The notes beneath the pieces are model-generated. The model worked only from the letters and a program-made list of their open reading frames with translations, did not search any database and had not been told where the DNA came from. This document shows, one piece after another, positions 1-45,049 of a DNA stretch of 64,000 bases. Each line of letters opens with the position of its first letter. Within the stretch, counting starts at the first letter, position 1. Position numbers and translations under genes: made by a program. Location of the stretch: the NCBI GenBank assembly GCA_032622095.1, contig CP136066.1:188270716-188334715 (forward strand), given 5' to 3'. The DNA is from Siphonodentalium dalli (taxonomy: Eukaryota > Mollusca > Scaphopoda > Gadilida > Siphonodentaliidae).

Positions 1-2526
1 AGAAGTAACGACCACCCACTGGTACACTGAAAACGCCGATATTTTATAGCCATCAATATGATTTCTCGATGCATATATTATATTCCATATACGAGTTGTG
101 GTTGATAACCGTCAAATATATCTGTTTTATATGTCGTCAGTCAATCATTCATCACACACGAACTTTTTAACAGAGATTTTAGTTTTAAGTGAAATAGTTT
201 ATTGTTTTATCTCTATATAATGAACATAAATAATTTAATAGTTGCACAAATCTGTGCTTGGTTGGTTAACGGAACGTGCATGCAAATTATTTGTTCAGCA
301 TATGAGACTTCAAAAGATTTTCCCACAACTCTTGATAGCAATATACACAACAACCATAGAAACAGAATCTGAATCACTATCGGAAAACTCCACCATTGCC
401 CCGAGGTGCTGTTCTTGCGTGGTGGAATTCTTGTTTAAGGTTTGAGATGTCTTCTCGGATTGATAATGGCGATATAGAGTGACCTGGCGCTATTTTGTCA
501 GGTGTGAAGATACCAGGAGCAGAACAGCATTATTAAGTGCAACACAAATTCATTGGTTTCTATACAAAACATACAAACAAGAGCTGAGGCGCGCTCGAGT
601 CGTCTCGGGTTTCTGGAGCCGAACGAAAAGAACGCGCCCTTCTGAAGAGTTCTCGAGTTGTGTTGCTTCTACAAACATGCGGTTTGTGCGATATATTGAG
701 TGTTTCGCAGATTGCCTGGTATATGGTGGAACACATTTCGATGATTGCTGTTGGAATCGGGTTCCTACTATCAGAATCACATCGCACATCTCTGGTATTT
801 CTGTTTCTGAAGATCGGCCTATATTTCCCACTAAACTGTTCGCGTGCGTTGCAAGAGTCAACTTACTAATAGCAAAACCGCAGCTCCGCCAGTTTGGTTT
901 AGAATATGTAGAACATCATTAATATGTAGAACATATGATGACTAAGGTGGCTATAAAAAGATTGAATATCTGATTTAGCTATTTCCTCTAGATGGCTCAT
1001 CGTATATAATCGCTTGATAAAATATTTGTGATGAAACGCCAACGGGTGATTTCCAAACATGCGAAGCATTTCCAATATATGCAACCATACTTAGAAGAGC
1101 CCACTTTAAGGTCAATTTTGATAAATGCACTATTTCACTACCTATTGCTGGTAAACCAGGATTAAATCTTATTATTATGGTTTATTTTGGGTAGGATATG
1201 TAAATTCAAGGATTATACATATAGGAGTTAAATTATACATGAATAACCAAAATTTAGCAATTTATAATTTTCGTCAACTGAACTGTAGGTTACAACTGGT
1301 GCACCATTAAGTTGTGTGTTCAGTGTGTTTAGTTTCTTGTAAATAATGGACATCACAAGAACTAGATTCAAGTGGGTATGTACTGAGAGTCGATATATTC
1401 CAAAATTGATGAGAACGTCCCCGGTCCAACCCCCATGGACAAAAAACAAGATTAATCCTACCAGACATGGTCAAAGAAAGAATGAACTTTGGACCAGACT
1501 GAGGAACAGGACACCACTCGAGCTACTTATTAGAATTCCGTAAAGAAGATATAAAGATGGCGAATATAACCCATAACTGGTGCTAAATCTATAGAGAGAT
1601 GCCTGGCAGACTGAGGAAAAAAATTACGACCACTAGCGCGGCCTGGTGTCCATATAAAGACTATATTTTCCGCTTTAGTGATGATTCTGACCACAGACTC
1701 GCCCTGTCCAGTCGACCTAGTGGTTTATGTTCCCTGTTATTCGCAGACAGAATTTGGTTTATTGTTTTTAGCTGTAGGCAGGAACATGTGATCGGGCTTA
1801 TGGAGATTATTTTTGCAGTAAGAGCAATAGGCTGTCAGCACCAGATGCCTAGAAAGCATCAATATTTAATGGGGAGATGATGATAATGGAGCAAGGAACC
1901 CGGTCCCTCATGCGGGGAGAAAGCAATCTTTAGATTCAATGAAGCGGGCAGGGAGTGGGTCTTTAAATGGCCGAGAAATTCATCCCACGCAGAGATATTG
2001 AACGTTTCGGTTGAGTTGAAGCTAGGTCATGGCAACCTGGGATTCCATGTTGGAATGGAGAAACGATTCTAGTCCCTTAAAATAGCTTTCACGATCGAAA
2101 ACCCATGTCCACGGACCGCTGGTATGGACATGACAATTTAAATTGGAATCATTGAATACGATGTCATGGGGATATATTGGGAAATCTATTCCGGTTACTC
2201 CTTTGCACTGACCGCATCATGTTGTGTGGTAAATCGAAATTTCTTCTTGAAATTGATAACCATTCTTTTGAGATTGCGCGATCAATGCGGGGTATTTATT
2301 GTTGGTATATTGAGGTCGAAATAAACTGGGTTCCGTTCGCACAATTGGAAAGTGTTTTAACTATTCAAGTTGGGTGATTTACCTCGAAGAATCGTGCTGT
2401 AACAATTCGGTGGACGATTTTAATATATATGTTATCGTCTCAAAATTGCAAGGTCTGTTGTGCTCTGCTTCTGCGAGTTGTTGGTTATTTTAGGTATGAC
2501 AATTCTAACCAATGAAAATGTGTTCA

Positions 2527-2545
2527 CCCCCCACCCCCCCCCCCC
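2527..2545. repeat. C-rich homopolymer tract
   Basis: A near-continuous run of C interrupted by one A. Similar C or G runs recur at 5761-5774, 12204-12215, 27283-27294, 49816-49828, 49985-49996, 50432-50445, 53992-54006 and 58225-58235. Confidence 0.95.
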
Positions 2546-3437
2546 ACACATACATCGCCAATTGCCTGACTGCGCATTGATCTTCAACTACGATATCCGA
2601 GTTAATTTACAAAAAAAAGTTCTAATATTTCTATAGCGCAGTCTGAATCCATGGGTAAACATCAAAAGCGTTTGACAAACCATCCTATTTTGCGTGTCTG
2701 TTTGGCGACAAATTGATGGGCAAATACATGCTTGGTACTATATACCCTTGGAACCTTGGAATAATCCGTCTTCTTACAATTTTAATATGTTTTTGGACAA
2801 TTCTTAAATCATGTTGTGATTCTTATAATGGAATGTTTTCCGAAAACAACGATCAGGGGACCACACCTGTGGTCCCACCATCACGTGGGGGTCATCTCCT
2901 GTATGATCTAACAGAGCGAATCGTCAGAACATGTGCTCGTGCTGACAGCTCAATCGTTTGATTTTTATGAGCATCATAAGAAATTATTTACTTAATTTTG
3001 GCACCGATGCCACGAGAAGTCAAGTTTTGAATTTATCCATTCACTGACGAGTTGCCCCGATTATGAGGTGCCAAGCAATCTTAACAGTCATCTATTTCAG
3101 TAAAGTCAGAACTATGCAGTGAATGTTCGCGAGTATCCGACGAATAGACAGTGATACATGGAACGATTGGATCTAGATAAGGCATGTTTGTACACTTTTA
3201 GCGTTAAGCGGGCAATCAGAAACAAACCGGCGGCCATGTTTGTCTGATACGGCCAGTCTACGTGTTATCTCCCCATAGCCTGATACGCATGCGCACATCT
3301 GCCACCGACAAGTAGTGCGTTGGCGCGACTATGATATCTGCTAAGTATTTTTCGATGTTTGATTCTATAAAGTAACACATGTCACGCCCAGAAACCTAGA
3401 TATCGCCTTAACCCAGTCGTGGCTACCACAACCATAG

Positions 3438-3945
3438 ACTAGTTGTCATAACGAAAGTGTAGAGCAATGCAGATGGAATAAAAGTACATGTAAAGACACG
3501 AAATGCCCGTTATGTGGCGAAAATGTATGTGATGAATACCATTTTGTTATTTTGTGTACTGAACTCAACGATCTGCGAGAAACCTATATACCGAAGTATT
3601 ACTGGGAAAACCCTAACAGAAATAATTTCTACAGACTGCTGTCACTGCTTAACATAAGTATATTGAAAAGAGTGAGCATTTTCTTAAAATTAGCATTTAT
3701 AAAGTTACTATGAAGCAAGTATTACATTATATTATATATAATGTAAATATTATATGAAACCATTTCAGAAAACATATTCCCAAATGTATTAGCATTATTT
3801 GTATTTATTATCAATATCATATAATATGATGAACTCATTTATTGATATATATGTATGTTGTGTATTGTTTGTACAATGTTGTGTAAATAAGTTGTATGGC
3901 ATGTTGCAACTTAGATGTTGACTTTGCTAATAAACAATTCAATGT
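3438..3945 (+). mobile_element. LINE (non-LTR retrotransposon) ORF2 C-terminal fragment and 3' end
   Basis: The frame 3438-3713 (stop TGA) reads TCKDTKCPLCGENVCDEYHF, then VILCTELNDLRETYIPKYYW, and ends ISILKRVSIFLKLAFIKLL. The CxxC...H...C cluster followed by an xYIPKYY segment is typical of the C-terminus of non-LTR retrotransposon ORF2 proteins. A stop at 3435-3437 interrupts the frame upstream, so this is a 5'-truncated, dead copy. AATAAA at 3929-3934 fits the 3' end. A homologous fragment lies on the minus strand at 55.4-55.8 kb. Confidence 0.8.
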
Positions 3946-4061
3946 GCGAATTATGTCGCGCAACCAAACTTATTTCAATGAAATATGAACATGAAATTCA
4001 TATTATAAATTGTCAGCTACTGTGGTATACCCTGCAAGCTGCATAACAATTATCTAACTTA

Positions 4062-4450
4062 ATGTTTAACAGATACAACGAATTGTTTTACTCTTAATTT
4101 GTATATAAATTCAACTATTAAATCAAATAATGACGAGTATAGACTCAAAAACTTTACGGACCCAGGCACACTTCGGGGTGTTTGGCAACCGGGTGAAGAA
4201 CTCTTAAATCGAGTCAAACGAAAAAGAAACAATGACCCATCGACTTGAAACGATGCATGTCGTAAGCGGGATGAATGGGATGCCAATCATACATGTTAAC
4301 GCCGCTCATTGTGGACATAGGTTGTATAATATCATATATTAACTTTACTTTGTTTCATGTACTCTGTCCATTTTTCTTGTTATTCTGTGTCAATGTACAT
4401 TTGACGCTACATGGTGTAACGTACAAATAAACTTGATAGATAAATTGACA
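4062..4450 (+). mobile_element. Possible second retroelement 3' end
   Basis: A plus-strand frame from 4062 contains NFTDPGTLRGVWQPGEELLN and RVKRKRNNDPST, then a stop, then more open frame to CRKRDEWDANHTC. AATAAA at 4426-4431 is followed by a short TTGATAGATAAATTGA tail. The protein is not recognised. The tail resembles the short-repeat ends of retroelements elsewhere in the window, so a truncated retroelement is a guess. Confidence 0.3.
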
Positions 4451-5547
4451 TGTTGAGTACATGTATATATGTACATACCCAATTCATTTGAGCCACATAC
4501 AGAGCGCTGAATGACTTTCTGGTACTTAACCTGATTTTACGCACATTTTTATCATTTCATGCATCATACTCATGTCTCATTGAAAATACAGACTGTACAC
4601 AGCGATAATATAATAAGTCATTATTCAAAGCACTACGTGAAAACCCACCTGGTATAAGTTAGAAGTTAAACCTATAGAGATGCATTCAGTGACCATGGAG
4701 GCACGACAATGAATTTAGCCATTTCGTGTTGAGCTTAGTCGAGAAATAAAATAAGATCCACAGGTATCCTGGATGATGCATTTTTCGAGGACATGAATCG
4801 CTTAGAAAGTTGAGCTCTTTTATCTGACATAAAAATATACTTGAAATTTGCAAGAGTACTTGAGTGAAACGCCTATGCGTTTTGAAAACCCATAGACATA
4901 ATATGGATGCTAATTTCAGACCCAATTCGCCGCGGTCAGCTTCTATTTATGTTTGTGGGTGTCTAATGAAATACAACATTCAAAGGATTTTCACACAGAT
5001 TGTCGTTGTCTGCAGCCGAATTTATGAGAATACAATAGCTAAGTTAGGCCGCTAATGTTCCGAAATAATCCCTCTATTTGCACAAAGTTCCCGTGTTCGG
5101 TTTGCCTTTTGACATGGCTTTTGCCGCTCATTTTCAGTAATCCTAATTTGAAAATAATAAGGCGGATACTTAACCTCTGGTTTTAAGTCTTTGTAACTAT
5201 TATAATCACCCAGATGCTGGTCCCGATTTTGAATTCTGCTCGAGATTTTCCTCCCTTATCAATTGTATCAGTCTTGAGTATTAACGGTCCGGTCATTGAA
5301 CACCCATTAGAAACTCATTTTTCTCTATCTATCCCATTGTGGTAAATATGCAAATAAGTGACATCTGACCAAAGGGGGCCATTTTAACTCCTCGATTATG
5401 AGCCAATTGTCAGGTGTTCAAGTGAGATTATTTAAACCCAAAATTAACTCTTTTTATCACTGCTCTTGGTGGTACGCAGCTCTGGCACCTTCATGGGCAT
5501 ATATGCAGGGTGGGTATGAAGTCAGATAAGTCTACATAGAAGCATAT

Positions 5548-5571
5548 GAGAGGGAGAGAAAGTGTGTGAGG

Positions 5572-5605
<34 letters not shown>

Positions 5606-5612
5606 TAGAGTG
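5548..5612. repeat. (GT)n(GA)n compound microsatellite
   Basis: GAGAGGGAGAG leads into alternating GTGTGTGT and then a run of about twelve GA dinucleotides. Confidence 0.95.
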
Positions 5613-6969
5613 AGCCAGGGGGTAAGTAGAGCGAGAGATAATGGATAACGGAAGAGAAGATAGATTAAACGGAAAAATGGCAACACCGTGACAAATACTT
5701 AGGGTGGGAGATGAAAAGAAGGAGAACTAAAAAAAAGACGGGGATGGCGCAAGCTTAAAGACCCCCCCCCCCCCAATCTGCATATATGCAGCCAGATCGG
5801 ACTCCCTGGGAATGTTGTATAGTTAGTCTATCGGTCAGTGATATACTTAACTTTGGCAGGGGTGAAGCCTAGTTCAAAGAGTAGATATGAGAGGTTTAAG
5901 TTTCACTTTAATGAGAATCTCACTGTTATTGCCGCTTCTTCCTATTGATGCGCGCGCATCTGTCATGGTGACCGCGTGCTGGGAGAAAATTCTCCCGCAC
6001 CTGTTTGTTCACGCGTGTATACTATGGAATGCAAATCGTCTGGTTTTGGTTACCAATACGCATGACCGGCGATAGTAAATCATGGAATCACTGGCCACAT
6101 TGGTATGATAATCCTTCTCAGCATGAACAGTATTAGAATCTCATTGCTATATATTGTTGATAGCATACATTTCCGACCCGTACACGAATACCAAGCTCAT
6201 ATATGACTTTCAAACAACGATTGTAGCAAACATCGGAGCAAATGTTCAAATGAACACCGCGCCAACAGTACAATATATAACTAGTTCGGCCATATATATA
6301 AATATACATCTAATATGTATCACACGGATCATCGCTGGAATCTCGACAATTTATTTCAATGAATGGTATCTACATCTTTGTGTTGCAAAATTGGATATGA
6401 ATTGCCACTCTTAGTTGCCACCAAACTCTGTCCTGCATGTTCATAAACAACTGTCAGTGCGGTGTTACTCTATAAAGAGACAGGCACCTTGATTCTTTTT
6501 TCCAGACTGGGAATCATGAAACTATATAAACCAAAGGAGAAACCAATTGGCCAGTTGCGCAGATTTATGACAATGATAAACCTTGATGATGTTTTATACT
6601 CAATCCGGATTGATTATAACTGAACGCTCAATATTTTTGCTTCCCCAATAGCGTTGAGCTCGGTTTCGATTCAGAACACTTATTATATGATAAACACACA
6701 GAGCTCAATGCGCACACTTCCTTTATAGCAACGAGCACAATTCGAACACACCTGCACAATCATTTACCAGGAAATTGTTCGTATTTACCGGACTAGAGTA
6801 GTAGATAAGTATAATATACTTATAGAAATAAACAGATAAATGGAATGTATATAGACGAATACAAGACATTAATTTCACAGGTTACTGATCATCCTTGCTT
6901 ATTTAATAACTAGTATTGTTGTTAAATAGTGTATGGTAATTAAGCTTGAGGGATATAGAATAGGTACGA

Positions 6970-7062
6970 AGTGGTGTGGTACGCTCGAGCCGCCGGGTGT
7001 AATGGTTACGGATATTAGATTCAATACACATATCTTTAACCCGCGGGTTTGATTTGCTGGAT
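6970..7062 (+). repeat. Weak tRNA-like (SINE-like) sequence
   Basis: GGGTGTAATGGTTACGG near 6996-7011 resembles an A box, and CGGGTTTGATTTGC near 7045-7058 resembles a degenerate B box. The spacing is plausible for a tRNA-derived promoter. No intact cloverleaf is evident, so this is at best an old SINE head. Confidence 0.3.
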
Positions 7063-9498
7063 CGGTAATTTCAGGTGAACGTATATACCATCATGCATAT
7101 ATAAGATATACATACAGCGGGTATAATGTGTGTAACGGATATTTAACGAGTGTTAGTAAAGATCCCATGACAACACCAGCGTGAGAGGGTATCAGAATCG
7201 AGGACGACTGATTTCAGAAGAGCATATATACCGGCATATACAGTATAGTATAATGTGTATAATGCATCTGGTGGATTTAGAACGGGCCCATAGCAAAGAG
7301 CACATGACAAAGTTGCGGACAAATGGCTTCTGCGCCCCAGAAGTATTTTTTCTTGACCCAACAAATAATGTGGGAATATCTTCATTCGACCAATTGTCAC
7401 ATTTCTCGAATCATTAACATACGAAGGTTAAGAAGTGAGAGTTTGTGACCAAACGAGGATATTTGGATCCATAAACAGAATTCACCACACTATGATACTG
7501 CCATTTTGTTTTTAGTTTGCTCTTTGAAAATAGTTGGAAGTAAATAACCAGAAGGACCCAGTAGTACATTGAAGCAAAGACACAATTTAATATAACATGA
7601 GTACCATTGTTTTTTTTTAGTATTGTACAATATGATATGTTAAAGCTCCACAAAAGAGTTTAGGGTACACCATCCTGCCAATTTTAAAGAACATTTTCCG
7701 CCAAACAACACCATCTGGTATTAGAATACTTTAATAGATGAACCAGTGATAAGGATTTCTTTAAACACAACCCGAACATACACCGATCACCAGTCTGCAT
7801 GCCAGTTCAAGCCAGGTGACAAGCTTCCAGCAAAAGTAAACGATATACACGTGGTATATAAAGAGCCATTACGCAGATAGGGTAATGCGTATTATTAGTG
7901 GGAAGGTAATTTGGAAAATGACACTCAACTCCAGCCCTAAGCTAAATGGTATACCACATACAACCGTCGCTGCGACGTGAACGGTGGTAAATGATAACAG
8001 CATATCCTAATGGGTTTCGTGCGACTCTTAAGTATTATTACGCGCATTTAAAATTTGTCATCTTGAAATGTTCTGTCGAGTCCGCTAACCCATTCCGCGT
8101 TTTTTGTACTGCCTGGGAGTTTGAATTTTGTGAAGTCGACAAAAAAGTTGAATTCAAAATACATGGCTAATATAGTGAAACTGGCGAACGTCAAAGCCAT
8201 TTGCAATCTTCATTTTTCTGTGTATAGAACATTCGCAACCCATTGCAGGGCGGAATACTTAGCAGATGCTACGTCTTTGTAAATTCGTGTTGGCTTTTGT
8301 AGTCTTATACTGTGTTTAGATGTTTGTAGTTCAATTGTTAATATATTTAAAGGTAAACATAAATGCGCCATATGATTTGATGTGCTTCAAATTCACACGT
8401 CGTGACCGTTCATCTCTTCTTTTCATTAGCAGAAACTGCAAATTGGTCACTTGTAACGTTTCGAACGATTTGGAGAAAAAAAAACTCCCATGTGAACACG
8501 TTTATCCATCTTTTGTTATTTGCAACACGCGGAGTAACGAACAGATAAGCGTTAATATATGCCAGAGAACTGGAAGGCATCTGACGGAAATGGGTCCATA
8601 CGCGAGTCGGGGATCCTTCAACACATCTCTATTAGAAGTCTTCTGAGCGGCAGAGAATCGGTAAATACCACCAACCGCACAGTGACATGAAGACTGCAGA
8701 TATCTGCCGAAGAATGCCTACATCTGTTTTGCATTACAAAGCATTATAAGAAGATATGAGACCTTTCATATTTCGGAAATTATACACATATAGTCCTAAT
8801 GAGTGTAAGTTGTTTCCACGTGGGCCGACCATCAAACACTCCGTCATAAAATAGTAGCCAAGATGAAGATGCCTCGAGCCACGGATCGTCTGCTGATTGT
8901 CAGTAAATAGTACTCTGCGGAGTGATACAGCAAATCAACATGGATCACGCGTCGAGGCCAACGATCAAGTCACAACAATGAGAAGCCATGCCGCGTGATG
9001 GAAGGAATCTACAGCAGACGTAAATACCCAGCACATAAAGAGGGCACATTCGGATATATCCGCTACTGTCCGCCAGACTTCGGGGATTATGGGGTTTCCA
9101 CAAAAATAAATATCCACAAATAACAATAACGGTAATTAATCCCCATTGTCGAAGCTCCCCCCTTGGAGAATATTTGAAGCAGTACTTGAGCTATAATAAG
9201 TCTTATGTGGTTACGTTACCCAACATTAAGTAGGGCTACTTGTAGACAGTATATAGAGTAGAGTAGTCAGGAAAAGAACAGTTTCGTAAACGGACCATGC
9301 CATTGATCCAGTTTGAAAGCTTAATTTTTACCATTGAGCGATTCATCCAAAATGTCTTTAGACTGACATGTCCCCTTGACAACCGAACATTTAAAATCAA
9401 AACTTCACGAATTTCCTTGTAAAACCGACAATTACTGAAATCCATGCCATGATGTGTGAGGTCAGGGCTAAAAAATCAGCCACCCGAGTGGCGATATA

Positions 9499-9654
9499 CA
9501 GTAATGCCCTAATTAATCGACTCCACATTAACTTTTCAGGATTTAGTCGGAAATATGGCTTGTTGCCATTTATCGGAAAGCTTTAGTCGGAAATATGGCT
9601 TGTTGCCCATAATTCTGCTGTGGTTAAAGGAGTCGATTAATTAGGGCATTACTG
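9499..9654. mobile_element. Short palindromic MITE with 26-bp terminal inverted repeats
   Basis: The ends are CAGTAATGCCCTAATTAATC... and its exact inverse ending ...GGGCATTACTG. Inside, TTTAGTCGGAAATATGGCTT is present twice (9542 and 9582). A related half with the same terminal repeat is at about 60.19-60.28 kb. CAGT ends with a neighbouring TA could fit a Tc1/mariner-type element, but the target duplication is not clear. Confidence 0.85.
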
Positions 9655-11371
9655 AAAAGAGTCGTCGGTTCAGTTGTGTTTGAATTCCGTTATCAACCCA
9701 TGGATCACTGACAAACTCCATGCAGGGTTTACCTCCCTTGTTGACTCGGTAATACCGCTGCAACCGGCGACATTTCACCCACATTTGGTGGTCTTAAGTT
9801 TTTAGTGCGGGAATCGTTCTCAAAGCACATAGGAAATTTGACTTTGGGGCGATCGGTTTTCGCCATTTTGTTCGGAAAACCCCGCGCTAAATATAGAAAC
9901 GGAAACTAGTACCCAGCCCGTGACAGAGTCAGAAAGGAAGTATGACTGGTGTGTTCTGGTAGAGATTGGATCACTGATTCAACCAAACTGGCGATAGACT
10001 GTCACCTTCTTGTGGCAACAAATCTAAAATTCAGATACAGATGTGTATCGCAGAATCATCTACACGAATGTTGATGTATAACCGCCGCTGCAGCTGTGTT
10101 TCGTAACCTCCCAAGGATGCCGCTAAATTGACTTGAGAATGTGCTGTAATTATAGTTAACCACTAGGAAAGGATGGGTCCTCGCCGCTGTTTATTGGCCC
10201 TCTTTTGCCCCCTCAGCGGGTTAGGAATTCCGAAGCAAAACAAGCGTAATCTGAGCGAGCCAGCTGATAATTGTGTAAACACTGAAAACGATCCGCGCTT
10301 GTTGATATTATTCTTCCCGAAATTCGTACCACATGTTCATAAGAAGAAACGTTATAGTGCTTCGAACAGTGGATGGTGATGATGGTGTTATTTCGGTATC
10401 ATATTTAATTTTTAAACGTTGGGATTTATTTTGACTACGTTCATCAATTAATTTCCCGACACGGGTAATGCATCGTAGATTGGGGTCTTTATGTTGCATT
10501 GCGGCTGTTAGTGTTATTAGAGAAACATTAACCCTAGTCGGTCCCATATTGTGGTGCATGCAAAAACACACACACTATAAAATCAGCACACGTGGGGGAT
10601 GCTTGAATGTACCGCTGTGGTTTTGCGACTATAAACGAGATCGGATTCAAGTTTAATATTTAAACCGGCGCTAAAAACGTATCACATATGGAAGATGTGT
10701 AGTGTGATTAAATTCAACAGGCCTTATGCAATTAAAAAAAAATATTGTAATTCTTAATAACCATGTGCCATTCACAAACTTTAAGATCAGAAGGATATCT
10801 GTATATCATCTCTTGTTCCCATCTAAACAAAAACTTTAATAAATTATAATTTCTAAATTTTCCAGTTAGTTTCTATCTTGTCTTTATTGATGAATAATTT
10901 CATGTATGTTTCGCAATCAAAGTAAACATATCCGGCTAGGATAAAGGTGATGTATGTAAACATGTAAACGAGTTTTATTGTGATGGGGCTTCAAATTCTC
11001 ATCTACATGCTAAAGTGATTTAGCTAAACCTGTCTATAACATGTATCAGTATATATTATTAGTCAACTGATGTGGTTACCGATAGACATTTATTCCCCAT
11101 CAGGCGTTCATTTACAACGCAATATACCCACAATCACACAACGCAGTGTGACCCATTTACCGTATACCGCATTCTATATCAAATGGATGTTCATTTTTTT
11201 GTTACCAAACAATTCGCATAAGTAATTCGACACTGTGGCTCTATTTTCGTGTCTCATCGAAAAACTAGTTATTGACCTCCATGAATTAGTCCCAGCCATG
11301 CGTAACAGTAGATAACAATCACCATAGAAGGCGTGACTAGTGGATATTGTAAAATTGTTGCGACCACATAC

Positions 11372-44673
<33,302 letters not shown>

Positions 44674-45005
44674 GGAAGTCAGAGATAGTCCTGCGCTGGT
44701 ACTAATCCTGCTGTTACGTAAGTTTTCCACCTCACTTTTCACACTTGATATTCCAACGAATAAACAAATCCAGAAGCTGTCAAAGAAGAAGAAAACTGTC
44801 AAATGGAGTGAATTTCGTCAAGTCTGTGGACATCAACATTGCTTCGCTTTAACAACAAAACTGTCGCTACTCTGGTCTGTACCAGTAAATCCGTCAATCA
44901 CGCGGCTCTTACTACAGAAGAAGATAACGAATGAACTGTCAGGAAAGCTCCCCCTCCGGCGACATAAAATATAATTGACAGCTGCCTAGCAGACGATAAG
45001 TTATG
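44674..45005 (-). other. Meis: Predicted 5' UTR of Meis exon 1
   Basis: This lies between the exon 1 start codon and the predicted transcription start about 30 bp downstream of the TATA-like box. It has a higher GC and CpG content than its surroundings. The 5' boundary is inferred from the TATA position only, and there could be further upstream exons. The plus-strand open frame across this stretch is treated as a chance frame. Confidence 0.5.
44972..44981 (+). promoter_or_regulatory. Near-consensus Pbx-Meis binding site TAATTGACAG
   Basis: The known Pbx-Meis composite site is TGATTGACAG and the Meis half-site is TGACAG. TAATTGACAG differs from the composite at one base and sits just downstream of the predicted Meis start. 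It may mediate autoregulation, which is an inference. A 6-bp core can occur by chance. Confidence 0.35.
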
Positions 45006-45009
45006 AGGA

Positions 45010-45039
45010 GGGCGGGGCTACGTCGGGGCTGTTTATATA
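45010..45039 (-). promoter_or_regulatory. Candidate Meis core promoter (TATA box plus GC box)
   Basis: Read on the minus strand, TATATAAA at 45039-45032 is followed by a C-rich stretch that contains the complement of GGGCGGGGC at 45010-45018. This would place initiation near 45000-45010, about 330 bp upstream of the Meis ATG. TATA boxes are frequent by chance in AT-rich DNA, so position relative to exon 1 is the main support. Confidence 0.5.
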
Positions 45040-45049
45040 CATTAAGACA

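Larger units (their letters stand above)
1..11371 (-). other. Meis: Meis intron 7, 3' part outside the window
   Basis: This follows the exon 7 donor on the minus strand and runs off the left edge. Reading the complement for the TALE signatures (RGIFPKVATNIMRAWLF, LTHPYPSE, WFINARRR) I found no match. It contains a LINE 3' fragment, simple repeats, a palindromic element at 9.5 kb and a weak tRNA-like sequence at 7.0 kb. Otherwise nothing recognisable, including 1-2500, 4500-5540 and 7100-9480. Confidence 0.7.

Noticed and set aside
479-922. 147-codon plus-strand open frame with antisense frames of 103 and 75 codons
   Set aside because: No recognisable domain, frames open on both strands of the same stretch, and it lies within the inferred Meis intron 7. 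Looks like a locally stop-poor stretch.
2857-2877. Short palindrome GGGACCACACCTGTGGTCCC
   Set aside because: A perfect-looking small hairpin without repeats elsewhere in the window. Such short palindromes are expected by chance at this scale.
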